From Rickettsiales bacterium (GTDB lineage Bacteria > Pseudomonadota > Alphaproteobacteria > Rickettsiales > SXRF01): a DNA stretch of 64,000 nt. Location: positions 1,612,001 through 1,676,000 of the forward strand of contig JAWKXN010000001.1 of NCBI GenBank assembly GCA_041396965.1. The letters are read 5' to 3'. Below, piece after piece: positions 27,114 through 35,677 of the stretch. Numbering within the stretch: position 1 is the first letter of the stretch; each line of letters begins with the position of its first letter. The notes beneath the pieces are model-generated. The model saw only the letters and a list, made by a program, of their open reading frames with translations. It had not been told where the DNA came from and did not search any database. The position numbers and the translations under genes are program-made.

Positions 27114-27734
27114 CTACCTTGAATAATACTCAATAACGTAGTTAGGTTCCATAACAACCGGATAAGGAACTTCCGCGAACTTAGGAACACGCACAAGCTT
27201 CCCCTTCATATCATTCTTATCAAATTCAATATACTCAGGAACGGTACGTTCAGGATTCTGTAGATTTTCCAGTATGACAGGCATTTGTCGTGATTTCTCG
27301 CGCACCTCAATCACATCACCCTCAGCAAGACGATAGCTAGCTATATTAACCCTACGACCATTAATCTTCAAATGACCATGATTAATAAGCTGACGAGCGG
27401 CAAACGGCGTAGAAACAATCCCCATACGATAAACCACCGTATCAAAACGACGCTCAAGCAAACCTATTAGATTCTCACCAGTATCTCCCCTAAGACGAGC
27501 CGCCTCAAAATAAATATTACGGAACTGACGCTCAGTTATATTACCATAATAACCACGCAATTTCTGCTTTTCACTAAGCTGCTTTCCATAGTCTGAAGGC
27601 TTTTTACGCTTCATCGCCATGCCATGCTGACCCGGAGCGTAAGCACGCCTGTTAAACGGATCCTTAGCATTTCCCCAAAGACTAACACCAAGACGACGGC
27701 TTATTTTATACTTACAATTATTACGTTTTGTCAC
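27114..27734 (-). CDS. rpsD: Small ribosomal subunit protein uS4
   Basis: S4 has 206 residues and initiates 30S assembly by binding 16S rRNA. The N-terminus is KISRRLGVSLWGNAKDPFN. The S4 RNA-binding domain (about 93-155) reads LERRFDTVVYRMGI, then ARQLINHGHLKINGRRVNI. It stands alone on the minus strand, separate from other ribosomal protein genes, as in many alphaproteobacteria. Confidence 0.97.
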   Translation of the reverse strand: MTKRNNCKYKISRRLGVSLWGNAKDPFNRRAYAPGQHGMAMKRKKPSDYGKQLSEKQKLRGYYGNITERQFRNIYFEAARLRGDTGENLIGLLERRFDTVVYRMGIVSTPFAARQLINHGHLKINGRRVNIASYRLAEGDVIEVREKSRQMPVILENLQNPERTVPEYIEFDKNDMKGKLVRVPKFAEVPYPVVMEPNYVIEYYSR

Positions 27735-27854
27735 GATTATACCTTATGCAAAAAAAGTTTAAGAAGGCGCAATATACAAAAAAAACCACCACTGTCAAAC
27801 AAAGAATAACAGTAATTTACGTTTTTCTATGGATAATGCTTAAATGAAAAAATA

Positions 27855-28517
27855 TCAGGTACGAGCCACCTCATATGGCATATCAACCTGCGGCTGACTC
27901 ACGTCAATCCCAGTTCCCATACCACCACGAGCGGCTAGAACACGATTAGCGTGATCACCAACTACCGGCTGCATACCCATCATAGTACCTGCTTGAGTAG
28001 CGGGATGCTGCTGCATAGCCGCTATATCAGCCTTCATAGAGGCAGTCTGGTTCGCTCTCAGTTCATCATAAGAAAGCTTTTCCTGATTATTACGCCTTGA
28101 ATTCATCCATGAAAGCGCGCCAATAGCACCAGCTGCCGCTATAAGCCCCATTCCTACCTTGCTGGTAGCGAACCTTCTCAATTTCTGCCCACGAGCAAAC
28201 GCCTTAACTCCACGAACATGCTTGTTCGCGTCTTTAATAGTACCACTTATTTCTTTTTGATGTTTCAAGAGAGCTTCCCTTGCCTGCTCTACACCACTAC
28301 CATTTTCTATTGCCTGTTCGTATACTTTATGCAATTTAACCAGTTTTTTCCTAGCGGCATTTAACTTGTTACCATGCTCAATAGTAGCGTTATCCTGAGC
28401 GATCCCACCTAATTTCTCCACAATTTTATCTACATTGTCCAAATCCCCACCAACCTGAACAGGCTTTGGCGGTCTGTTGTTACCACCACTTACTACACCT
28501 TCTATAAACTTACGCAT
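27855..28517 (-). CDS. Lineage-specific protein with one membrane helix
   Basis: The protein has 220 residues. A Gly/Pro-rich start is followed by a coiled coil (about residues 45-100, Lys/Glu/Leu/His-rich). A basic patch (RGQKLRRFATSK) and a membrane helix (VGMGLIAAAGAIGALSWM) come next. A Met/Gln/Gly-rich tail ends it. No family is recognised. It begins nine bases after the preceding gene, so the two form an operon. Confidence 0.65.
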   Translation of the reverse strand: MRKFIEGVVSGGNNRPPKPVQVGGDLDNVDKIVEKLGGIAQDNATIEHGNKLNAARKKLVKLHKVYEQAIENGSGVEQAREALLKHQKEISGTIKDANKHVRGVKAFARGQKLRRFATSKVGMGLIAAAGAIGALSWMNSRRNNQEKLSYDELRANQTASMKADIAAMQQHPATQAGTMMGMQPVVGDHANRVLAARGGMGTGIDVSQPQVDMPYEVART

Positions 28518-28526
28518 ATACCTATC

Positions 28527-29219
28527 CTAAGCTACTGTATGCTGTTGTTGATTAAGCTGTTTACGCTGCTCGGCTATCGCTTCTGGCGTAATAGAGTTCT
28601 TCTTGCTACCACCCACACGGTCAGCAAAACTCTGACCATTTCCATGATTATCAGCATGTGGAGCGACTACATCAGAGGTAACCAACTTATTGTGACCATC
28701 GTTATTAGTTACTTGCCTGGCATGAGCATTTTGTTGTTGGTGAGCATTCCTTGCCATTTCCGCTTGCTGTGACTGTTGAATCTGCTCTATCAAATGTCTT
28801 TGTCCGTCCTGCGCTCCCGCCATATAAGCTTGTTGCTGCGCCTGGGCGATAGTTGCTTCAATATTCCGGTTCTGGCTATTTGCTACTGACCTGTAAGCAG
28901 CTTTTTCGTCACCAACCTGAAACCCACCTTTAGCCGCGCCAACAGCACCACCAAGCCCCGCTAACACACCAACACCTGGCCCCGCGATACTAGAAGTTAC
29001 CAAACCACCAACACCACCGACAACACCACCACCAACAGCTAAACCAGCTATAGAGGCAGCTTCTAATCCGACCAAAGCTCCAGCAATCGCCGCAACACCA
29101 CCAACCAGCAACGCACCAACAGCAGCGACTGTCGCAACTGTAATCACCGCGCCCTTGACTGCCTCTTTCGCTACGGTTCCCGCTCCACTTCCTATATTAT
29201 GATCTATCGCTTGTGCCAT
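28527..29219 (-). CDS. Glycine-zipper protein with Gln-rich tail
   Basis: About 230 residues. Residues about 20-105 are a long Gly/Ala/Val stretch with many G-x3-G steps, enough for two to four membrane helices in zipper style. The C-terminal half is Gln/His/Ala-rich and soluble. I chose ATG 29219; a TTG two codons upstream has no better ribosome site. No family is recognised. Glycine zippers occur in lysis, pore and outer-membrane lipoproteins, but no lipobox is present. Confidence 0.65.
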   Translation of the reverse strand: MAQAIDHNIGSGAGTVAKEAVKGAVITVATVAAVGALLVGGVAAIAGALVGLEAASIAGLAVGGGVVGGVGGLVTSSIAGPGVGVLAGLGGAVGAAKGGFQVGDEKAAYRSVANSQNRNIEATIAQAQQQAYMAGAQDGQRHLIEQIQQSQQAEMARNAHQQQNAHARQVTNNDGHNKLVTSDVVAPHADNHGNGQSFADRVGGSKKNSITPEAIAEQRKQLNQQQHTVA

Positions 29220-29307
29220 AATCAAACCTTTTTATTTTTCAATAACCTTATACCTAATTACTATATCTTCACCCTACACAATGCCACAAAACCCTGCAGT
29301 TTCAAAG

Positions 29308-29328
29308 TTAAGCTTTTATGACAGTTAT
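29308..29328 (-). promoter_or_regulatory. Repeated motif upstream of the glycine-zipper operon
   Basis: The minus strand reads AACTGTCATAAAAGCTTAAC. Near-copies stand upstream of the two other units of this locus (30055-30075 and 31913-31934). The CTGTCAT half is like half of a Pho box, but the second half does not fit. It starts about 85 bases before the start codon. Confidence 0.4.
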
Positions 29329-29350
29329 ATTACTATGTTAAAGCCAACAA

Positions 29351-29848
29351 CTAACCTCTCATAACACCTTGATTCTGCGCTAAATTCCGCCCCATACCAA
29401 CCGTAGGAGCCGAAACACCCTGCCCATACTCAGCTTGCTGATTACGTGCTATATTCATCATACGGTGACGCTCTCTTGCCACCATCATCTGATCATAATC
29501 AGCGATCATATCCATTCTGCGCTCATCAATCGCTTTAGGAATTCCAGGAAGAGCAAACAAACCACTAGCAACCGCCCCTACCCCAGCCGCTGGCAACATA
29601 GCCGCCATTGTTAAACTACCGCCAAAACCAGCAGCAGCAGAAACAGCTCCAGCCGCTGTCATGGTTGGCACAACACTCCCAACAAGCGCAGCGATTGGGG
29701 TAACAATAGCACCGCCACCAAGTAATAAAAAACCGATAACAGCAGCTCCCGTTGCCGCTCCCTTAATCAGCTTACCACCCACATACTTAACCCCTTCCAA
29801 TGTTGGATTAAAGCCTTCAACAGCCGGATGTTGATAATTTTCTACCAT
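29351..29848 (-). CDS. Ala/Gly-rich membrane protein of the same locus
   Basis: The protein has 165 residues. The central part (about 30-125) is Ala/Gly/Val-rich and hydrophobic with several helix-length segments (ATGAAVIGFLLLGGGAIVTP, AGVGAVASGLFALPGIP). The tail is Met/Gln/Arg-rich (YDQMMVARERHRMMNIARNQ). It resembles the glycine-zipper neighbour in plan: hydrophobic zipper first, Gln-rich tail after. No family is recognised. Confidence 0.6.
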   Translation of the reverse strand: MVENYQHPAVEGFNPTLEGVKYVGGKLIKGAATGAAVIGFLLLGGGAIVTPIAALVGSVVPTMTAAGAVSAAAGFGGSLTMAAMLPAAGVGAVASGLFALPGIPKAIDERRMDMIADYDQMMVARERHRMMNIARNQQAEYGQGVSAPTVGMGRNLAQNQGVMRG

Positions 29849-29888
29849 AAATACTTATATTTCCTATAGTTACACCATTATATTATTT

Positions 29889-29918
29889 TATAATTTCAAA
29901 AGTAATTGAAATTATAAA
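29889..29918. repeat. AT-rich perfect inverted repeat in a leader
   Basis: The 12-base arm TTATAATTTCAA pairs with TTGAAATTATAA around a six-base loop, about 40 bases before the 29848 start codon. A similar AT-palindrome lies at the same place in the leader of the 31687 unit. Confidence 0.6.
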
Positions 29919-29926
29919 ATAATATG

Positions 29927-29953
29927 AAAACCACAAGCATAAAGCGTGGTTTT
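29927..29953. repeat. AAAACCAC/GTGGTTTT hairpin in a leader
   Basis: An eight-base stem with terminal T or A runs on both strands, terminator-like in either direction. For the minus-strand gene it stands in the presumed 5' leader, so it could act as an attenuator. Its partner is at 31759-31785. A TTGCGAAGCAA palindrome follows near 29983-29993. Confidence 0.5.
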
Positions 29954-30238
29954 CCGCTGCGAAGCAAGCGTAAACTAAATTCTTGCGAAGCAATTGAATT
30001 TAGAGAACACTATTAATATTTAGTATCATTATCGCATAAAGTTACTAAGCAATCAAATTAAGCTTTTGTTACATAAACACTAAACATATGAGCGAAAACA
30101 ATGACCATTCACCATATTGTCACATACACAGGTTCTAGGAACTAGGGATTTGGGAAAGGGAACAAGAAGCAGGGTCGGCAAATCATGAACGAAATATACT
30201 CCAATCATCATAAAGGAGAAGATATAAAAGAGCAAGCC

Positions 30239-30949
30239 CTACACCAGAGCAACCGCTAGATTCTCTATGCTAAGACCTGCATGGCTATTATGCGTAAGAC
30301 TTCCAAGTGACGCAAGACTAACCTCCTCACCAGCGGAGGAGAATACTATATTCTCAAAACCATCGCTTATAACACGGGAGTGTGTAGGATTATTACTAGC
30401 TAGCATATAGCTACCGCTTCCGGCAACGGCAACAAATTTCAGCGCTTCTTTTTCAGGGTCATGTTCATCCCCGTGGTCGTGGTTATCCTCGTCACTTTCT
30501 AAGTGACTTTGCACTGATATTACTACCGATTTAAGCGCGAGTAATTCACGAGAATTACCAGCCGCCGCGAACGGATTAATAGAAAGAATTGAGGTATCAA
30601 TCTCCTTAGCGAGTTCAGGATGTTTATTTAGAATCTGCGCTATGTGCGCCTGCGCCTGCGCTATATCAGCGGCTATTTTCAGATTAGCTGGATCTTCCTC
30701 ACCCTTCTGCTCATACCGCTCACCAACAGCGAGATTACCTTTTTCCGGCTCAGCGAATATGTTAAAACTACCTCTTCCATCAAAATCATCGCTGTTTGTA
30801 ACCTGCCTCAGATTTACCGCTCCCTCACGAGCAAGAATATGCCAAAGCCTTCGCGCCTTATCACCTCCTATAAGATGCGTACCAACATTAACCGCGTTAG
30901 GGTCATTTATTATCTCATCAAATTGTTGTCTTAGACTGTCCGCAATCAT
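30239..30949 (-). CDS. Lineage-specific soluble protein
   Basis: The protein has 236 residues, is acidic and has no signal peptide or membrane helix. It has an Asp/His-rich patch at about 148-165 (ESDEDNHDHGDEHDPEKE) that could bind metal. The C-terminal part (SHAGLSIENLAVALV) is hydrophobic. No family is recognised. It starts 12 bases after the stop of the next gene upstream, so it is the second gene of an operon. Confidence 0.6.
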   Translation of the reverse strand: MIADSLRQQFDEIINDPNAVNVGTHLIGGDKARRLWHILAREGAVNLRQVTNSDDFDGRGSFNIFAEPEKGNLAVGERYEQKGEEDPANLKIAADIAQAQAHIAQILNKHPELAKEIDTSILSINPFAAAGNSRELLALKSVVISVQSHLESDEDNHDHGDEHDPEKEALKFVAVAGSGSYMLASNNPTHSRVISDGFENIVFSSAGEEVSLASLGSLTHNSHAGLSIENLAVALV

Positions 30950-30961
30950 ATTTTCCTATTT

Positions 30962-31687
30962 CTAAGTTGCCATAGAAAGACCACCAGCGGTATCACGCTG
31001 TTTAGCATCTGTCATACCCACTGCATCAGGAGATAATCCAGATTCAGGAACAAATGCTTGGCGCGGCGGAGACGAATGGGATGTCGCGCCAGCAGCAGCC
31101 AATTTATTTCCAATCTCTCCAATCTCAGCTAGAAATGTTCTATTAAGTATCTGTTGAAATTCTGGATGCAGCGCTGATTTCTCAAGACCAAGATTTTTAA
31201 GCTGTTCAGGAACTACATCTTTTCCATCCTTAGCAGCGGCTAGGATAGCGGCATCCTTCCCCGATTCAGCTAAGTTCAAATTCTCATTAGTAGCTTTATT
31301 CTGCTCGGAAGCGTCTTTAGCGTTAGGGTCTTTCTTATCACCACCACCCACCATAGCGGCGAGCGCCCCAACTCCAGCCATAAGCCCCAGACCACCTCCT
31401 AATTTTTCTTGTAAATCCTTTGCATCCTCAGCTTTAGCCATACCTTCCACTTCATACAAAACCTGCCCCATCTGAGAAGGATTCATATCACGAACGCTAT
31501 AATGAGGAATTTTATTAGCTATTTCAGGATGAGACATGACTAATTTATTAATTTCTTGAGCCTGTGTCTCTTTTACCCTCATTTCATCATCAGAACCTGC
31601 TATATCCTTAGGAGCATCTATCCCTGTCCCCATATATGGACTATAAACGCCATCATTTTTTTGCTCATTTGGTTGACCAAAAGCCAT
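30962..31687 (-). CDS. Lineage-specific protein, first gene of the operon
   Basis: The protein has 241 residues, mostly polar, with a short Gly/Ala/Leu-rich stretch (LGGGLGLMAGVGALAAMVGGG, about 93-113) that may insert in a membrane. The strong ribosome site GGGAGGAAATT precedes the ATG. No family is recognised. It shares composition and the Gly/Ala/Met-rich style of its neighbours. Confidence 0.65.
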   Translation of the reverse strand: MAFGQPNEQKNDGVYSPYMGTGIDAPKDIAGSDDEMRVKETQAQEINKLVMSHPEIANKIPHYSVRDMNPSQMGQVLYEVEGMAKAEDAKDLQEKLGGGLGLMAGVGALAAMVGGGDKKDPNAKDASEQNKATNENLNLAESGKDAAILAAAKDGKDVVPEQLKNLGLEKSALHPEFQQILNRTFLAEIGEIGNKLAAAGATSHSSPPRQAFVPESGLSPDAVGMTDAKQRDTAGGLSMAT

Positions 31688-31758
31688 AATTTCCTCCCAT
31701 TTTCAATGCCTGATTCCGGTATAGTAGTTTATAATTTCTATAATTGTAAACTACTATC

Positions 31759-31785
31759 AAAACCATCACCGAAAGTGGTGGTTTT
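31759..31785. repeat. 11-bp hairpin with flanking A and T runs
   Basis: AAAACCATCAC pairs with GTGGTGGTTTT (one G-T pair) around a five-base CGAAA loop. It has the same design as 29927-29953 and the same place in the leader of a minus-strand gene. Confidence 0.55.
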
Positions 31786-32077
31786 GCACCGCGTAGCGAG
31801 TGTTAAAATTATTTTCAATATATTATTGAAAATAAAAAAATATTATAATCTCAACATTTTCAGACATAATTGTAACATCGTACTATATTAACCATATATA
31901 GCTGATACTGGCAAATTAAACTTTTATGACAGTTTTATTAATATTTGTATCTTTGTCCCCACAAAAATCTACTGACTTTCACATAGGACTTGTTCAGGGC
32001 TGACTCGGTCTGCTGACCAAGTTTCTTGTTCCCTAACCTGAGCTATAGCTAAGATATGCCTAACATATTGTTATTAC

Positions 32078-32230
32078 TCTACTCCCTCCTTGCGGGGGAG
32101 TCAAAAATTGAAGAAAGTAATGACTCAATTTTTGGTGGGGGGTGTATATGGTTGCATTCTATTCTACCCCCCTCCGCTCAATCAGCGTTTTCACTTGATT
32201 TCGCGTGCTCCCCCGCAAGGGGAGAGCGGT
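32078..32230. repeat. Composite palindromic element related to the murD insert flanks
   Basis: It begins with CTCCCTCCTTGCGGGGGAG and includes GGTGGGGGGT. It ends with GTGCTCCCCCGCAAGGGGAG. The murD element's downstream flank has the same words (CCCTCC, TTGCGGGGGAG, GGTGGGGGGT) in the same order. It also has an AAAATTGA/TCAATTTT repeat. No nuclease gene is inside, so it looks like a non-autonomous relative. Confidence 0.6.
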
Positions 32231-32409
32231 TTTTTAATTTCTTATCCATGGTTGGGGTTATGTTAACCTCTGGTATTTCCTGCCAGTCATACTTCCTGTT
32301 CCTCATTTCCTAATTTCTCCAATTCTCCAGTTCCTAAAACTAATAGCTCAACTTGACTTCTTAACATCTAACCCCTAGCATCCAGCTCCTAGCACCTTAT
32401 AAAACCACT

Positions 32410-33387
32410 ATGAACGACAAAACCCACAATTTCACCGTATCAGAGTCCGAGTCAGGAATCAGGCTGGATAAATTCCTAAACTACCACCTGCCTGATATGT
32501 CACGCACCAGAATACAAGCACTTATTAGCGGTGGATATGTTAGCTGCGAGGGCAAAACTATAGAATCACCAGCGGTAAAAACAAAAATTAATGATGAATA
32601 TCATATAGTTATACCAAAAGCTGAGCCATCGCGTATAGAGCCTCAAAAGATGAATCTGGACATAGTATATGAGGACCCCCACCTGTTGGTAGTCAATAAA
32701 CCAGCGGGACTTACTGTACACCCTGCCCCTGGAAATCGTGAAAATACGCTAGTAAACGCCCTACTCGCCCATTGTGGGGACTCACTTTCCGGCATTGGTG
32801 GGGTTGCCCGCCCCGGTATTGTCCACCGCATTGATAAAGACACTAGCGGTCTGCTCATAGTTGCTAAAGACGATATAACCCATAACCACCTATCAGCACA
32901 GCTCGCCAACCGTACTCTCGGACGCACCTATAACGCCATCGTTTGGGACACTCTGAACCCCAAATACGGCACTATAGAGACAAATATCGGGCGTAGCAGA
33001 ATGAACCGCCAAAAAATGGCTGTGCTTAAAACTAGTGGCAAACCAGCAATAACCAACTATAAAACAATAGAAAATTTTGGTATAGCAAGCCTTATTGAAT
33101 GCCGCCTTGAAAGCGGACGCACCCACCAAATACGTGTTCACCTAACCCATATCGGCAATCCACTTATTGGAGATCCGGTTTATGGTCAAACCACCAAAAG
33201 CCGCTTGAACAAAAAAATATATCGTAGCTTACCGGAAAACACAATTGCTGCATTGCAAAATTTTACTCGTCAGGCACTGCACGCCACTGAATTACACTTT
33301 ATTCACCCAAAAACTAATAAGGAAATGTCCTTCTCCTGCCCATTGCCAAATGACATGGTTGAATTGCTAGATGCGCTCAAAATTTAG
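32410..33387 (+). CDS. rluD: 23S rRNA pseudouridine synthase RluD
   Basis: The protein has 325 residues. An S4 domain at about 17-65 (RLDKFLNYHLPDMSRTRIQ) precedes the RluA-type catalytic domain. The active-site motif is HRIDKDTSGLL with Asp142 as nucleophile. NKPAGLTVHP and SGRTHQIRVHL are further motifs. Members with this plan modify helix 69 of 23S rRNA. Its 3' end overlaps convergent trmB by 21 bases. Confidence 0.93.
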   Translation: MNDKTHNFTVSESESGIRLDKFLNYHLPDMSRTRIQALISGGYVSCEGKTIESPAVKTKINDEYHIVIPKAEPSRIEPQKMNLDIVYEDPHLLVVNKPAGLTVHPAPGNRENTLVNALLAHCGDSLSGIGGVARPGIVHRIDKDTSGLLIVAKDDITHNHLSAQLANRTLGRTYNAIVWDTLNPKYGTIETNIGRSRMNRQKMAVLKTSGKPAITNYKTIENFGIASLIECRLESGRTHQIRVHLTHIGNPLIGDPVYGQTTKSRLNKKIYRSLPENTIAALQNFTRQALHATELHFIHPKTNKEMSFSCPLPNDMVELLDALKI

Positions 33388-34044
33388 ATAGGTCGGAATC
33401 CCCGCTAGCGCCTTCCGCTCATAACGGGTAGAAATCCACTCACTTGGCGGATTCAGCCAATCATCACAACTTTTTGCCGTCCACTTAAAAGATGGATGCG
33501 CTAGCAACCTCTCCAACATCCAAGTAGCGTAATCAGAGCTATCAGTCGCTAGTCGCAACTCCGCCCCATCTTTCATAACCCTTGCTAGCATATCCAGCAA
33601 TTCCGTAGATATAATCCGCCTTTTATTATGCCGTTTCTTAGGCCATGGATCAGGATATAGAATAAACACCCGCCCCAAAGAATTATCAGGAAGAACTTTT
33701 ATTAAATCTCGCGCGTCATCACTATAAATACGGATATTTTTAGTATTATTCTCCTTAATATCAGTAAGCAAAGTGGATATACCATTTATATATGGTTCAC
33801 AGCCAATAAAATTAACCTCCGGATGAACCCTCGCCTGATAAGCCAGATGCTCACCACCACCAAAGCCAATCTCTAGCCAAGTTTCCTTATTAAAATCCAA
33901 TAGGTTAATATCATTAAGTAATAACTCAAGCTGCGGCAACAACTCAGCAAACTGCTCTTGCTTACTCGCTCGCAGATTACGCCCTTTCCTCCGCCCGAAT
34001 GAGCGCAGAGGCTTATTTTTGTATAGCTGCTCCTGATTATTCAT
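33367..34044 (-). CDS. trmB: tRNA (guanine46-N7)-methyltransferase TrmB
   Basis: The protein has 225 residues. The SAM motif is WLEIGFGGGEHLAYQA, and YPDPWPKKRHNKRRI is the family signature. It forms m7G46 in the variable loop of tRNAs. It starts five bases after the stop of the upstream unknown gene. Confidence 0.95.
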   Translation of the reverse strand: MNNQEQLYKNKPLRSFGRRKGRNLRASKQEQFAELLPQLELLLNDINLLDFNKETWLEIGFGGGEHLAYQARVHPEVNFIGCEPYINGISTLLTDIKENNTKNIRIYSDDARDLIKVLPDNSLGRVFILYPDPWPKKRHNKRRIISTELLDMLARVMKDGAELRLATDSSDYATWMLERLLAHPSFKWTAKSCDDWLNPPSEWISTRYERKALAGIPTYLNFERI

Positions 34045-34049
34045 AGAAA

Positions 34050-35624
34050 CTAAAAAGTACGGTTACGATTGCGTGGATGATTAGGATTACTAGGGTTACG
34101 CGCCTCTTTTTCTTTCTCGGCGAAATTTTTATCATCAGCTGTTATCTTCGCGCCAATCTCAACATCTGAAGCACCAAGCACCACACTCGCCCCCTTTTCC
34201 ACATTGTTACTCATAGTCATTATATCAACCGCCTGCTTGTTACTTTTGCGCAGTGAATCACCGGCTTTGCGTATAGCGTCCATATCCAGCTTGTTAAGTT
34301 TGACCATGCGATTATTTTTTCCGCCCTTACCACCCCCGCCAGCGGATTTCTCGCTAGATTGACTTACAGTAGATTCCTTGAGCTGATTCCTCATATTCAT
34401 TTCAGTAGCTCTTCTAGCGTTTTGCATCATCCGCTCACGAAGCTGCGCCTGATGCGCTCTATGAATTTGGTGACGAATAATAAGCTGAAGGTGGCGACGA
34501 CGACGGTGGCGTAAAAACTCTTCCTGCGCTCTTGCTTCCTCAGCTATTTTCTTACCTTTATCACGCTTTTTTAATGCCTGCTCAGCAGCTTTATCCACCC
34601 CACTTTCCATCTGTGACATAAGATGACTTAGCGTAATCCCAGTAAGCTTTTTTCTTTTAATATCTTCAAGGTTAGCTGAAATTTGCTGAATTTCCATAGA
34701 ATTAGCCGGAATCTCTTTCATTGCCATCAGGCTTATACCATGCGCGCAATCAACCGCAGCCAAAGTCGCTTCTAAAATACGTGAGTCTTTCAATATAGCA
34801 ATATCCTGACTTTTCGCTTCAGTGAGTAAATTGCGATACATCTCCACCATTTCATTGAGTTTCTTAGCAAATGACAGTTTTTCTATGGGTTGACCAACAT
34901 CAATCGCTTCTTCAATATCCCGTTCACTAAATACCATATTTTTGAGCTTATCCAATATTTCCCGTGCTAACTCTATGGATTCCTCACGCGCTGGCTCATC
35001 AAGATCGTCAATAGTATAGATCTGACGTACGGTTTCTTGAATTTTGTTACTTACCTCAATTAGCTTATCTACCGGCGAGCGATCCCCAAGAGGCCTGTTT
35101 ATCAGGTGATAAAGTCCGCTTTCAATATCATCAACCAGACGTTCTATACTCTGCGGCATACGATAGTCCCACTCCATCAAAGACTTATCAAGAAGAGAGT
35201 CTATCTCTGCGATAATTTCTTCCTCATCAGGAAGCATCTCTTGTGTATGCATAGCTACCGACATGGCTATGCTACCAATAGAGTGATTCGCGTGTTCTAT
35301 AGTATAATGATTAAGCTTATCAGGATCACTTAAATACGCTATTTTAACTTGCCCAGCATAGCAATTAATGAGATCTTGCAGCCAACAAGCCCTAGCCAAC
35401 TGATCAGGAATATCACCATCACGCAACCAGTTTTCCATGTCATAGTCAAGATTCGGCAAATTCCTTACTAACCGCAAATTCTTACGCACAGCCTCTACCG
35501 ATATGTCATTTGTAGGCAATACCGGAAGTTCAGAGGGTGACAAAAGCCCGTGTGCCATACCTATAAGATTATGGCTAAGATTTATAAAACCTGTAACTGA
35601 TTCTTGTAAGCGCTCTTCTTCCAT
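34050..35624 (-). CDS. Unknown 524-residue helical protein with basic region
   Basis: No signal peptide and no membrane helix. The first two thirds are acidic and helical with coiled-coil character. An Arg/His/Gln-rich stretch (about 365-410, including FLRHRRRRHLQLIIRHQIHR) follows. It then has a Gly/Lys low-complexity linker (SAGGGGKGGKNNR) and an Asn/Pro/Arg end (NPSNPNHPRNRNRTF). The basic segment could bind nucleic acid or phospholipid. No family is recognised. It may be co-transcribed with trmB. Confidence 0.65.
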   Translation of the reverse strand: MEEERLQESVTGFINLSHNLIGMAHGLLSPSELPVLPTNDISVEAVRKNLRLVRNLPNLDYDMENWLRDGDIPDQLARACWLQDLINCYAGQVKIAYLSDPDKLNHYTIEHANHSIGSIAMSVAMHTQEMLPDEEEIIAEIDSLLDKSLMEWDYRMPQSIERLVDDIESGLYHLINRPLGDRSPVDKLIEVSNKIQETVRQIYTIDDLDEPAREESIELAREILDKLKNMVFSERDIEEAIDVGQPIEKLSFAKKLNEMVEMYRNLLTEAKSQDIAILKDSRILEATLAAVDCAHGISLMAMKEIPANSMEIQQISANLEDIKRKKLTGITLSHLMSQMESGVDKAAEQALKKRDKGKKIAEEARAQEEFLRHRRRRHLQLIIRHQIHRAHQAQLRERMMQNARRATEMNMRNQLKESTVSQSSEKSAGGGGKGGKNNRMVKLNKLDMDAIRKAGDSLRKSNKQAVDIMTMSNNVEKGASVVLGASDVEIGAKITADDKNFAEKEKEARNPSNPNHPRNRNRTF

Positions 35625-35677
35625 ATCTTATTTCTTAAAAATGAACGGGAAGTCCCAATAACAGTAATATTATACTA

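Larger units (their letters stand above)
29849..30238. other. Non-coding leader region of about 390 bases
   Basis: No gene is seen. From the start codon outward it holds the AT-palindrome, the GTGGTTTT hairpin, a GCGAAGCAA repeat and a diverged copy of the repeated upstream motif (30055-30075). About 60 bases of unclear sequence before the next gene's stop complete it. Confidence 0.5.
31688..32409. other. Long non-coding region with several palindromes
   Basis: No gene is seen over 720 bases. It holds the GTAGTTTA/TAAACTAC repeat (about 31727-31757), the hairpin at 31759-31785, an ATTTTCAATA/TATTGAAAAT repeat (about 31811-31833) and the repeated upstream motif (31913-31934). A GC-rich composite palindromic element (32078-32230) and low-complexity CCTAG/CAGTTCCTA repeats before rluD follow. 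Confidence 0.6.

Noticed and set aside
27048..27122. A 24-codon gene after the EF-hand-like pair
   Set aside because: Weak ribosome site, overlaps the rpsD end and has no recognisable features.
30115..30180. A possible tRNA-like sequence (GGTTCTAGGAACTAGG)
   Set aside because: No cloverleaf could be drawn. It is part of low-complexity CTAG/TTCC repeats also seen before rluD.
30185..30259. A 24-codon open frame opposite the 30239 gene
   Set aside because: No ribosome site, and it overlaps the end of a better gene.
29308..31934. A true Pho box for the repeated motif
   Set aside because: Only the first CTGTCAT half matches; the second half GCTTAAC does not, so it is listed only as a motif.
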